The notes below the pieces were generated by a model. That model was given only the letters and a program-made list of their open reading frames with translations. It had not been told where the DNA came from and made no database searches. Both the position numbers and the translations under genes were made by a program. From an uncultured Shewanella sp. (GTDB lineage: Bacteria; Pseudomonadota; Gammaproteobacteria; Enterobacterales; Shewanellaceae): a stretch of DNA of 64,000 nucleotides. Positions 18,333 to 26,718 of the stretch are shown here, in pieces. The DNA is taken from contig NZ_CANLZC010000018.1 of NCBI RefSeq assembly GCF_947495455.1, positions 1 through 64,000 on the forward strand. Direction: 5' to 3'. How positions within the stretch are numbered: position 1 is the stretch's first letter; each line of letters starts with the position of its first letter.

Positions 18333-18627
18333 GTGGATTTATTATTGTAACACTTAGTTCGATACTGATTAATGTAACGAAGAATAAACTTAATGTTGAG
18401 TTTAAATTTATTTCAAAATATGTCAAATGTTGTTATTCCTTTACAAACTACTTTTACCTATTACTTTTCATTTTGATGAGTATAGATTGATGAATGCATT
18501 TTTTAGTATTCGAAATCAAAAAAAGTTATCTAGCTGTTTGGTATAGGCTTGGTTGAGCATTACCATAATGATATTCTTCGTTTCATTAGTTGATATTCAT
18601 CGATTTTGTACTAGGTAGGTTTTCTCA

Positions 18628-19953
18628 GTGAGTGTAAGGGCATTATTACAGTCTCATAAAGTATTTGATCAATTGATCATATTACGGGTCTTAGGATTAA
18701 TCTTAAAAGTGGGGTTAACTTTTTTTGCCGGTAATATTTTTGGTTTGTCATTAGAACGACCTGAATTAATTTGGGTGTTATCCATTGAAACCTTATATCT
18801 CTCGAGTCAATTTTTATTTAGAAATAGTAATAGTATAAGCTCTAACATACTGTTCTTTGGGCTTTTATTGGATACGTTATTTTGGATTGCTTGGTTGTAT
18901 TTTTCAGGGGGAGCGACAAATGCTTTTATTTCTTTGTTGTTATTACCCATTGCAGTTGCAGCTGTGTTATTACCTCAGTGGGCGGCATGGCACCTCACTT
19001 TTGTGTCGACTTTCGCTTACACTTTAATGATTTTCTTTGAGCCTGAAAGGGCGATGGAAATGCATGGTATGAATATGAGCTCACATTACTTGGGAATGTG
19101 GTTTAATTTTGTTATCTCCTCCTTAGTATTAACAACTTGCGTGGTATTTATTGCGCAAAAGAATAGAAAAAAAGAAGCAGAACTCAGTGTGATGCGTGAG
19201 GCGCAGCTTCGTCAAGAGAAATTATTAGCCTTAGGCATAGCGTCTGCGCAAATGGCTCATCAATTAGCCACTCCCTTATCGAGTTTACATTTACTGGCTG
19301 ATGAAGTCAGTGAGGCTTTACCTGATCAGCCACTGGTTATTAATGAAATAAAAACGGCACTGGGGCGCTGTGAAAGTGTATTGGCTGATTTACGATTGGC
19401 GACGGAATCTATCAGACAGCAAAAGCAAGTGATATTAAGCATTAATGTATTGATACAGCGGTTGCAGGAGCAATTGCTTTTATGGTTACCTGAACTTACT
19501 CTTGATATTCGACTAGATGAAAGCGTGAAATTGGATGAAAAAATCAATGCGGGTACGAGTCTTTTACCTGTGCTCATAGCCTTAGTGGAAAATGCCGCTC
19601 ATGCGAGTCTAAAGCAGTTTAAGGAGTGTGTTGGCAATACTTTGAATGAGAATGAGCATCAAAATAAAGGGGGACAGCGCGTCAATATTAATATTCAACA
19701 CTTAGCACAAAAACAATTTTTATCGATTGCTATTCGTGATTATGGCGCCGGTATTCCATTGAGTATGATTGAGCAATTAGGGCATAAAATGCTTGAAAGT
19801 ACTAAAGGTATGGGGATTGCCTTATTGTTGAGCCATGCTAGTTTAGAACGCTTAGGTGGGCGTTTGTTGTTATCGAATCATGTTGAGGGCGGCGCGATAG
19901 CAGAAGTGCAACTTCCTATCTTGTCAATGTCCACGCAAGCTAGGCTTGAGTAG
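18628..19953 (+). CDS. regB: redox sensor histidine kinase, RegB/PrrB family
   Basis: Membrane-bound sensor kinase of 441 residues. Six hydrophobic segments span about 15-175, including the RegB quinone-site-like loop GGATNAF at 94-100 (GGxxNPF in classical RegB, so Pro is replaced). The H-box AQMAHQLATPLSSL places the phospho-accepting His at 211. The ATPase domain shows N-box ENAAHAS, DYGAGIP and STKGMGIAL. RegB senses the quinone pool or redox state and phosphorylates RegA. GTG start 18628 follows TAGGTAGG at 18612-18619. The cognate regulator follows after 44 bp. Confidence 0.92.
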   Translation: MSVRALLQSHKVFDQLIILRVLGLILKVGLTFFAGNIFGLSLERPELIWVLSIETLYLSSQFLFRNSNSISSNILFFGLLLDTLFWIAWLYFSGGATNAFISLLLLPIAVAAVLLPQWAAWHLTFVSTFAYTLMIFFEPERAMEMHGMNMSSHYLGMWFNFVISSLVLTTCVVFIAQKNRKKEAELSVMREAQLRQEKLLALGIASAQMAHQLATPLSSLHLLADEVSEALPDQPLVINEIKTALGRCESVLADLRLATESIRQQKQVILSINVLIQRLQEQLLLWLPELTLDIRLDESVKLDEKINAGTSLLPVLIALVENAAHASLKQFKECVGNTLNENEHQNKGGQRVNINIQHLAQKQFLSIAIRDYGAGIPLSMIEQLGHKMLESTKGMGIALLLSHASLERLGGRLLLSNHVEGGAIAEVQLPILSMSTQARLE

Positions 19954-19997
19954 AATGGCACTGATGATAATACAAACAAAAAACTGAGCGAAACGAA

Positions 19998-20528
19998 ATG
20001 CATAAATTATTGATCATAGAAGATGATAGCGCTTTAGCGGGAATATTAATGCGCCGTTTAAGTTCTCATGGCTTTGAATGCCAGATATGTCATAGTGCGA
20101 GTCAGGGGTTATTGCAAGCCCGCCAATTTAAACCTACGCATATTCTGCTAGACATGAAATTGGAAAATGAGAATGGTTTGAAATTAATTTCACCCTTAAG
20201 GCAATATTTACCTGACGTTGTGATGGTACTATTGACCGGATATGCCAGTATTGCGACTGCTGTTGAAGCCATTCGTCAAGGGGCTGATAATTATTTAGCC
20301 AAACCCGTTGATACGCAAACTTTGCTTAATACCTTGTTGCAAGAGCAAATGCCGTTGACACCGAATATTGTTGAAGAAGCGCCATTAAACCCTAAAAGAC
20401 TGGAGTGGGAACATATTCAGCAAGTGTTAACGGCTAACAAAGGTAATGTATCGGCAACGGCCAGACAATTAGGTATGCACAGACGGACTCTACAGCGTAA
20501 ATTAGAAAGAAAACCTCAAGCTTGTTGA
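19998..20528 (+). CDS. regA: response regulator, RegA/PrrA/ActR family
   Basis: A 176-residue two-domain regulator. The receiver has acidic D9/D10, phospho-acceptor D52 (ILLDMKLENENG), LLTGYAS and LAKP. A short linker leads to a Fis-type helix-turn-helix (NKGNVSATARQLGMHRRTLQRKL, in two segments about 147-169), the RegA DNA-binding signature. It would act on respiration and redox genes when phosphorylated by RegB just upstream. The last residues (KPQAC) look frayed, and six decayed copies of the gene's 3' end follow downstream, so the C-terminus may have been reshaped by that duplication. Confidence 0.93.
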   Translation: MHKLLIIEDDSALAGILMRRLSSHGFECQICHSASQGLLQARQFKPTHILLDMKLENENGLKLISPLRQYLPDVVMVLLTGYASIATAVEAIRQGADNYLAKPVDTQTLLNTLLQEQMPLTPNIVEEAPLNPKRLEWEHIQQVLTANKGNVSATARQLGMHRRTLQRKLERKPQAC

Positions 20529-20534
20529 ATAATG

Positions 20535-21152
20535 CTTGCTTTCATTACAAGAGTGCTAATGTACAGCCACACTCTACAATGTAAAATACACTTATTGAAT
20601 ATTAATGCCAGTTTTCATTACAAGCATGCTAACGTATCAGCAAGGGTAAGACTGCCTGAAATGAATTGAGGTATGCACAGACGGACTTTACAGCGCGACT
20701 TGACCAGATAAGCTGAAAAGAAAACCTCAAGCGTGTTGAATAATGCTTGCTTTCATTACAAGAGTGCTAATGTCTAATGTGCTAACGTACAGTCACACTC
20801 TACAATGTAAAGTAGAAAGAAAATTCCAAGCTTGTTGATGGCAATACACTTATTGATGGCAATATACTCATTGAATATTACCGCTTGTTTTTATTACAAG
20901 AGTGCTAACGTACAGTCACACTCTACAATGTAAAGTAGAAAGAAAATTCCAAGCTTGTTGAATAATGCTTGCTTTCATCACAAGAATGCTAATGTACAGT
21001 CACACTCTACAATGTAAACTGGAAAGAAAACTCCAAGCTTGTTGATGGCAATACACTTATTGAATATTAACGGCTGCATTCATTACAAGAATGCTAATGT
21101 ATTGGCACACTCTACAATGTAAACTGGAAAGAAAACCTCAAGCGGGTTGATG
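20535..21152. repeat. array of decayed copies of the regA 3' end
   Basis: About 620 bp between regA and mnmD consists of roughly six imperfect units of about 85-145 bp. Each resembles the last 100 bases of regA, for example TCTACAATGTAAACTGGAAA against TCTACAGCGTAAATTAGAAA in the gene, followed by an AACCTCAAGCTTGTTGA-like end. Approximate units are 20535-20600, 20601-20743, 20744-20875, 20876-20966, 20967-21065 and 21066-21151. The 20601-20743 unit still keeps GGTATGCACAGACGGACT, the recognition-helix codons; the others lack this middle part. No open frame of length survives. Confidence 0.85.
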
Positions 21153-21872
21153 TTACTCTTTCCAAGCGCGAGTCATTTCACGGCGACCTAGTGCACCAGG
21201 ATAGGCTTTAACGGTAAATCCAGCTGCTTTTAAATTACGTTTAAACTGACCATTGGCGCAGTATGATACTAACATACCTTCTTTTTCCATCAATTTGATG
21301 ATTTTATCAAAATTATTCTGTGTCCACAGTTCTGGCTGCTTGCTGGGAGCGAAGGCATCGTAATAGATTAAATTGAAATCATCTTTGCTTGTTTGAAAAT
21401 CTTGTAATTTTCCATGGACTTTATGTAAGGTAAATCCAGGTATAATCTCGACATCACAATTCCAAGAGGCGCGATGCAACATATGGAACAAATGGGCAAG
21501 TTCTGTCGATAATTGATCTTTATAGTTCAGTTGACTGATGATTTCAATGGAAAGTGGGTAGGCCTCGATACTGGTATAATAAATGGGGCGTTCTATTTTT
21601 CCGGTTGTTGCCAGTGCGCTTTGCAGCGTTAAAATGGCGTTCATGCCAGAACCAAAACCTAGCTCTAGAATATTGACTTGTTTGAAATGTTTTTCTAAAG
21701 CAGCAAAACCTGCCTCAATATACACATGTTGAGATTCACTTATCGCACCATTGTGGGCATGATAACTGTCATCTAATGCTGTATTAAATAAAGTGTGTGA
21801 GCCATCTTTGGTTAATTGGACTTTTATTTCATTCATGTGTAAAGAGAAGCTGTATTGATATAATACATCCAT
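21153..21872 (-). CDS. mnmD: tRNA 5-methylaminomethyl-2-thiouridine methyltransferase, stand-alone MnmD
   Basis: SAM-dependent methyltransferase for the last step of mnm5(s2)U34 formation in tRNA. The 239-residue protein has the family hallmarks TKDGSHTLFN, YHAHNGAISESQHVYIEAG, the SAM motif ILELGFGSGMNA, IYYDAFAPSKQPELWT, and the end YCANGQFKRNLKAAGF plus GRREMTRA. Gammaproteobacteria usually carry MnmC, where this domain is fused to an FAD oxidase; here only the methyltransferase exists, as in Bacteroidetes and other lineages. Met13 (start 21836) matches the typical N-terminus better than Met1; neither has a clear ribosome site. The gene 3' end abuts the regA-derived repeats. Confidence 0.88.
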   Translation of the reverse strand: MDVLYQYSFSLHMNEIKVQLTKDGSHTLFNTALDDSYHAHNGAISESQHVYIEAGFAALEKHFKQVNILELGFGSGMNAILTLQSALATTGKIERPIYYTSIEAYPLSIEIISQLNYKDQLSTELAHLFHMLHRASWNCDVEIIPGFTLHKVHGKLQDFQTSKDDFNLIYYDAFAPSKQPELWTQNNFDKIIKLMEKEGMLVSYCANGQFKRNLKAAGFTVKAYPGALGRREMTRAWKE

Positions 21873-21914
21873 TTTAACAATGAATCATCGTAGAAAATAG
21901 AGTCGATGTGATTA

Positions 21915-21944
21915 AAAAGAGAAGTGGCATAGCACTTCTCTTTT
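21915..21944 (-). terminator. intrinsic terminator of the effector/chaperone operon
   Basis: AAAAGAGAAGTG (21915-21926) and CACTTCTCTTTT (21933-21944) form a perfect 12-bp stem with a 6-nt loop. Read on the minus strand it ends in a T-run and lies about 100 bp beyond the lipase-like gene. Confidence 0.88.
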
Positions 21945-22042
21945 AGGGGCAAAGTGAACTGACTTTTATAAGCGTTAATTGACCGAGGCTTTTTTATAGC
22001 CTATGACGATGCCGTTATGTCGCTCAGTGTTTCAATGATAAT

Positions 22043-23455
22043 TTAATATTTTTTAAGTCCATCAATCATGGCTTCAACAAAATGAGCATCGCCGTTAGTG
22101 CGGCGTGTATCTTCAGCAAATTGATACTGTGTGCCACCAATCTGTGCTTTAGGTACAAAGCTACTTCTGATCATTTGTTGCGACAGCCAATCGCCTTGAG
22201 TGTTAACATTGGTGATATTAGCAGCATTTATGCGATCACTACCTATCTCTGCACGCGTCAGGGCGCTTAATCCGGCTGAGTTATAAGCGGTGGTTTTTAA
22301 ACCTGTCATGGCACCAGCATATTCTACACCTTCGCCGCCCAAAGAGTGACCAAGTAATTCAATGTGCCAAGTTTGTTGAATGTCAGCATCAATATTACCA
22401 GATTTCTTTGCTTGACTATTTTCATATTTAATGAGTTCATTTTTATAGTGAACGTTACGTTCAAACCGTTCAACAATATCAAGCGTCGATTGCATGAAAC
22501 TATCAGTATAGAGGCTACCAGTAATGCTCCCTTTTGCTGTACTTGGATCCTCGCCTATGCCTCTAAAGGCTAATTTAATTGTGCCTGTACTTTCTTCAAT
22601 AAAGACACCGACTCCAACAGCGATAGAGGGGTTCGTTTTTAAAATGCCAGAATCGTAATTATAATCTTTTATCAACGAAGAGGGGATTTCATCGGTTTTT
22701 GCTATACGATAGCCTTCCGGCAAGTTTTGTTGTGAATAAGGAGTATATTGTTCACCTGTTAGTGCTTGATTTATCCCGAATTCACCCCACATATCCTTAC
22801 CACTTTTCATTTCATTATTGAGAGTATATTGCAGTAATTGTAGATCGCTTACTGCTTGGTCGATTTTGGCTGGATTTTTCGGGAAAGCAACCTGACCCAT
22901 ACGATTCGCCTTGCTGGTATCGTGCCCCATGCAAAAATAGACTGCACGAGATAATAAGGTTTCACCTAAACAAACTCCCCCTCCGACCATGTTGCCGATG
23001 ACTTTGATGGCATCGGCTGTGCCTGTTAGGGCCCTGATGATATGCTCTGACAGTCCTTGGGCCGCATTATCATTGGGTCTGACGTAAGGTCCTTTTGCTT
23101 TAAATGGAACAGAATCTTGGTTATTATAGGCAGCATCTGATTCGCCAGCTTCTCTGGTAAATAACCATGCTAAACCAGCCGTTGCCGTTATAGGTAAACT
23201 CACTGCATTGAACAATGTTGTGATCATTTGGCCAAGACTGTAGTCAAAAAGCGGTGTATGTAACTTACCTAAATCTCTGTTTGTTGTCGATGTTGTTTGT
23301 TGTGTAATTTGCTTCAATGCACTATTGGCAGATAGCTTAGAACTCAATGAATCACTCATTTTGTCATTTGATTGAGTATTCAGTTCTGTCATCTCATTTA
23401 ATGAGGTAAGGGAAATGTTTTTATTGACTGCTGAAGTTGTTATAATTGCTGGCAT
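22043..23455 (-). CDS. putative type III secreted effector with serine lipase/esterase domain
   Basis: A 470-residue protein. The first 60 residues are rich in Ser, Thr, Asn and Gln with no signal peptide, as in T3SS export signals. Hydrophobic stretches lie at about 77-100 and 145-175. The C-terminal half (about 275-470) resembles class 3/Mbeg1-like alpha/beta hydrolases: KLAFRGIGED, nucleophile elbow GHSLGG with Ser371, and candidate triad partners Asp422 (QGDWLS) and His458 (DAHF). A CesT-type chaperone gene lies 22 bp upstream on the same strand. Ribosome site AAGGA precedes ATG 23455. A phospholipase or acyl-hydrolase acting in host cells is inferred; the secretion route is inferred from the chaperone. 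I recognise no exact homologue. Confidence 0.65.
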   Translation of the reverse strand: MPAIITTSAVNKNISLTSLNEMTELNTQSNDKMSDSLSSKLSANSALKQITQQTTSTTNRDLGKLHTPLFDYSLGQMITTLFNAVSLPITATAGLAWLFTREAGESDAAYNNQDSVPFKAKGPYVRPNDNAAQGLSEHIIRALTGTADAIKVIGNMVGGGVCLGETLLSRAVYFCMGHDTSKANRMGQVAFPKNPAKIDQAVSDLQLLQYTLNNEMKSGKDMWGEFGINQALTGEQYTPYSQQNLPEGYRIAKTDEIPSSLIKDYNYDSGILKTNPSIAVGVGVFIEESTGTIKLAFRGIGEDPSTAKGSITGSLYTDSFMQSTLDIVERFERNVHYKNELIKYENSQAKKSGNIDADIQQTWHIELLGHSLGGEGVEYAGAMTGLKTTAYNSAGLSALTRAEIGSDRINAANITNVNTQGDWLSQQMIRSSFVPKAQIGGTQYQFAEDTRRTNGDAHFVEAMIDGLKKY

Positions 23456-23477
23456 TGGTTTTCCTTAATAAATAGTG

Positions 23478-23951
23478 TTATACCAAACTGCGAATGAATT
23501 TGTCGGTAACAGGTTGACTGGTCTGGTTAACTTCAGGCAATAAGACATTATTTTCGATTAGCGATAATGTTAAGCTGATAAAGTCATTGAGTGTTGATGC
23601 GAAACTGTCAGCTGTCATGGCACTGACTTTTTCCATAACCGTCAGTGTTAATGTGTCTCGTCTAGGATCCAGTGAAATGCTGGCTGCTCCTGTTGCTATG
23701 TTGAAGCCATTGAGTTCTAGCGCTCGGCGATAAAAAGGCTCTCTGTCAGTGGAGGTCTTAGGCAGTGATAATAAATCGGCATAGAAATAGACGAGTTCGT
23801 ATTTTTCTGAAATTTCGAGTGTGACAGTGGCTTTATCTGAGCAGGCTAATTCAATATGGCCATCTTCTCTTAATGTGAGTTCAACACCGATGGCTTGACT
23901 GATCTGTTGCAGCCATATGGATACTGTTTGTGTTACTGTTGATTGAGTCAT
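23478..23951 (-). CDS. CesT/Tir-type type III secretion chaperone
   Basis: An acidic 157-residue cytosolic protein with the class I T3SS chaperone pattern. An N-terminal amphipathic helix (VSIWLQQISQAIGVEL) is followed by alternating beta strands (GHIELACSDKATVTLEIS, YELVYFYADLLSLP), then YRRALELNGFNIATGAASISLDPRRDTLTL and a final long helix. The GxNxxTGxxxIxLDxxxxxLxL spacing is typical of CesT relatives that bind the N-terminal part of one effector. It is the first gene of a two-gene operon with the lipase-like protein. No secretion apparatus genes are visible in this window. Confidence 0.72.
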   Translation of the reverse strand: MTQSTVTQTVSIWLQQISQAIGVELTLREDGHIELACSDKATVTLEISEKYELVYFYADLLSLPKTSTDREPFYRRALELNGFNIATGAASISLDPRRDTLTLTVMEKVSAMTADSFASTLNDFISLTLSLIENNVLLPEVNQTSQPVTDKFIRSLV

Positions 23952-24300
23952 TTTCTTTTTTCTTATTTGAGTTGTTAGGGTCGTGAATTAAATTGATATG
24001 AAGAATTCTATTTAATAATAAAATTTTTAGCCCAGCTTCTAAAAAATAAAATAATTGTGAGTTTTAAAAAAAGATGTTATAACTAAAATTAATGTAACTT
24101 GTTGTTTTTATTGCTTTTATTGTTTTTTACGTTGATTTGTTTCATATTCTTTGTTTACACTGTTTTACATAGTAATGCTTGTCGATGAGATTTTGGTTTT
24201 TTGTTGTAATAAACTCATTGTTTTTGTTTTTTTGTTGAAAAATAACGTTAATTATTCATTGTATGGTCTTGCATTAAATTCCAGCTATATTTTACTTATA
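23952..24300. other. AT-rich intergenic region upstream of the chaperone gene
   Basis: Very AT-rich sequence (many A and T runs) containing the presumed minus-strand promoter of the chaperone/effector pair. No gene or convincing structure was seen before the MITE begins at 24301. Short open frames here have no ribosome site. Confidence 0.5.
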
Positions 24301-24560
24301 CCCGTGATACTTGAAGATGCAGGATTCAGCTGGAATTAAAAGCCTTTTAGGCAAGGCTTTGAACAGCGTGCTTAGTTATTCTAAGCTGATGTTCAATAAC
24401 GCAGTATAAAAGGCTTTTAAACCAGCCCCTTGGGAGTTTGTAAAAGCACCGACTTCTGCGTTGTATCATCTTAAAAGGCAATAAGCATTCTTGCAATAAT
24501 ACGCCTTGAATTAGGCACTTTTACAGGCTCTGAAAACATGCATCTTCAAGTATCACGTGT
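24301..24560. mobile_element. MITE-like non-autonomous element with 19-bp terminal inverted repeats
   Basis: CGTGATACTTGAAGATGCA at 24303-24321 is perfectly inverted at 24539-24557. Flanking TATA on both sides could be the target duplication. The about 260-bp interior has no gene but contains further internal complementary stretches (AAAAGCCTTTTAGG and AAAAGGCTTTTAAA). It is inserted about 35 bp before the YHYH gene. The matching transposase is not in the window. Confidence 0.82.
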
Positions 24561-24594
24561 ATATATCTGTGAAAGTATTTGAGGAGAAAATAAA

Positions 24595-25668
24595 ATGAAC
24601 GCGATTGAATTTCATCCTTTAATGAAATTCAGAGTCTTTGCTATCATATGGCTTGGGTACTTTATGAGTTTCCCCGTTTATTGTCAGAGTGATGATCAAA
24701 ATAAAGTCGCTCACAATGAAAGGAGTAACCAAGATATTACCAATGCTATTTTTTCTCTGCGCAGTGGCCAATGCCAAGATTATGTGGGGCGTTATCGATC
24801 TGAAGTTGAAGATTTACAAAGAGACAAAACCTTTGGTGGTGAAGTGACTATCACTGCAAATGAGCATTTTTGTTTTATTAAGGCGAATAATATTCCTAAT
24901 CATAATTTTAATGATGCTAGTGCGCATTTTGCAACACCAGTTCAAATGCAAGATGTTATTTACCGAATCACCCGCACACCTCGTAAAGCGGCGTCACCGA
25001 CTCCCTTAAATATGAGGGTGATAAATGCGGTGATGTTAAATGGCGTTGAGGTCGACTCCTATTCGGCGGGTTGTTATGGTGTGGGTAATGAGCCACTAGG
25101 CAGAGAAAAAAGAGGCTGTAATGATGCGAATAATCCGTGGCGATATGATGCCATGTCCAAGGCAAATCATTTTGGCACCGATAAGCACCATGCTCATGTT
25201 CAGCCCAATGGCGCTTATCATTATCATGGTAACCCTATGGCAATGTTTATACCAAACTGTGACACACAAACCCAGCCTTCTGCCGTGATAGGATTTGCCG
25301 CAGATGGCTTTCCAATTTTTGGCAGCTGTATTCTTGATAAAGAAACAGCAAAAATACGAAAAGTGACCTCCAGTTTTGTGCTGAAAAATAAGGGGGGCAA
25401 GCGCCAGGATGTGCCGCCATATCAAACACCCAAAGCGGGTCATGGTTTTGTTGAAAGTGATAATTACAACGGGCAGTTTATTGGTGATTTTGAATATCAA
25501 GCAGGGGCAGGGGATTTAGATGAATGTAATGGCATGACGGTCAATGGTCAATATGGCTATTATGTAACAGACAGTTACCCTTGGATTGTAAATTGTTATC
25601 AGGGCATAGTGGATGATTCGTTTCGCAAAAAAGGCGCAAGATTGAAAAATCGAATGCATGGTCATTGA
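24595..25668 (+). CDS. secreted YHYH-domain protein
   Basis: A 357-residue exported protein with an N-terminal hydrophobic signal (about 10-31). It shows the YHYH family hallmarks: HHAHVQPNGAYHYHGNP mid-protein, GFAADGFPIFG, and near the end DECNGMTVNGQYGYYVTDSYPW. Many conserved Cys and His residues suggest metal binding and disulfides in the periplasm or outside; the biochemical role of the family is unknown. ATG 24595 is preceded by GAGGAG. A MITE ends about 35 bp upstream, so its promoter may lie within or be changed by the element. Confidence 0.82.
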   Translation: MNAIEFHPLMKFRVFAIIWLGYFMSFPVYCQSDDQNKVAHNERSNQDITNAIFSLRSGQCQDYVGRYRSEVEDLQRDKTFGGEVTITANEHFCFIKANNIPNHNFNDASAHFATPVQMQDVIYRITRTPRKAASPTPLNMRVINAVMLNGVEVDSYSAGCYGVGNEPLGREKRGCNDANNPWRYDAMSKANHFGTDKHHAHVQPNGAYHYHGNPMAMFIPNCDTQTQPSAVIGFAADGFPIFGSCILDKETAKIRKVTSSFVLKNKGGKRQDVPPYQTPKAGHGFVESDNYNGQFIGDFEYQAGAGDLDECNGMTVNGQYGYYVTDSYPWIVNCYQGIVDDSFRKKGARLKNRMHGH

Positions 25669-25776
25669 TGAAGTATCTGTGATTACGCAATAATTCATCA
25701 GGGGGAGGAGCGTTTTTTGCAGCGTAAACCCATTCTATATTCGGTGGTTATATAAAATGGGGTAAGAATAGTCAGA

Positions 25777-26646
25777 TTAGATACAAAATCTGTGTTCTAT
25801 CATGCCTGGCGTATCGACTTGTATTGTCAATAAGCAGCCAGAATTTGGGTATGTGGCGAGTTCAGTATCGGGTCTTTCGCCTGCACTGGTGATAAATAAT
25901 GTTTTCAAATCAGGGCCACCAAAAGCCATCATAGTAGGGCAATGCACGGGAGTGGGGAGCTCTTCTAATATTTCACCTTTGGGATTGAGTTTCACTATAC
26001 GCCCCCCTTCAAATAATGCGCTCCAGTAATTACCGTGAATATCGATAGCGCAACCATCGGGCTTTCCTTGCCCAAATGGAAATTCATGAAACACTTTTCG
26101 ATTAGAAACGGCCCCTGTTTTGATATCATAGTCACATTGGTAAATCCTGTATTTTGGGCTATCGGAATAATAAAAGGTGCGATTGTCTGGACTGAAACCT
26201 ATGCCATTTGTGGTGAGTAAATTATCATAAATTAAGTTAGCCTCAAGTTTATTATTCAGTTGCCATAAGTTTGCAGCACTCTCATCTTTTGGAGCGTAAT
26301 AAGAACCACATAAGAAGCGTCCAGCCGCATCACATCGACCATCGTTTAAACGATTTTGTTTGAGGTGTGCTTCTGGATCGCAAATTTTCTCAACCTGCGT
26401 ATGCCAGCCACTGGTTAAGTAAAAACCACTTCGCATGGCTAAAATAAATCCGCCATAGGGGCGTAAACTAAAGCAGCCAATTTCTTCATTAAAGGTGAGA
26501 TATTCATCTGTTTTAGCGACAGGATCAAAACGATGTAACTGGTATCGATTAATGTCGGTCCAATAAAGGACTTGGTTTTTTTCATCCCATCTTGGGCATT
26601 CACCCAGTGCTGCTTTTGTATTGAGTGCTATGTCGAAACTTCTCAT
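25777..26646 (-). CDS. SMP-30/gluconolactonase/LRE family sugar lactonase
   Basis: A 289-residue six-bladed beta-propeller of the SMP-30 (regucalcin/gluconolactonase) family. Metal-site residues are visible: the Glu of ALGECPRWDEK near the N-terminus, the Asn of TTNGIGFSPDNRTFYYSDS, and the Asp in GKPDGCAIDIHGNYW. Such enzymes hydrolyse sugar lactones with Ca or Zn. I start at ATG 26646 (MRSFDIAL), where family similarity begins; the longer in-frame start adds 14 residues without support. It is monocistronic and divergent from the MFS gene. The sugar substrate is not readable. Confidence 0.88.
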   Translation of the reverse strand: MRSFDIALNTKAALGECPRWDEKNQVLYWTDINRYQLHRFDPVAKTDEYLTFNEEIGCFSLRPYGGFILAMRSGFYLTSGWHTQVEKICDPEAHLKQNRLNDGRCDAAGRFLCGSYYAPKDESAANLWQLNNKLEANLIYDNLLTTNGIGFSPDNRTFYYSDSPKYRIYQCDYDIKTGAVSNRKVFHEFPFGQGKPDGCAIDIHGNYWSALFEGGRIVKLNPKGEILEELPTPVHCPTMMAFGGPDLKTLFITSAGERPDTELATYPNSGCLLTIQVDTPGMIEHRFCI

Positions 26647-26718
26647 TGTATATATTTCATGATGAGTTATGAGTAAAGAATAGTTCAAAATGAACTGTTA
26701 TTTTCTATACTATGATGA

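Noticed and set aside
20535-21152. CRISPR-like array
   Set aside because: Units are imperfect, of uneven length, without regular spacers, and derive from the regA 3' end. There are no cas genes.
20535-21152. Integron attC (VCR-like) cassette array
   Set aside because: The repeats lack attC core sites and imperfect-palindrome structure, and no cassette genes or integrase are present.
24151-24339. 62-codon frame running into the MITE
   Set aside because: AT-driven hydrophobic translation, ending in the transposon end. No supporting signal.
25096-25500. 134-codon minus-strand frame inside the YHYH gene
   Set aside because: A shadow of a well-supported plus-strand gene with clear family motifs.
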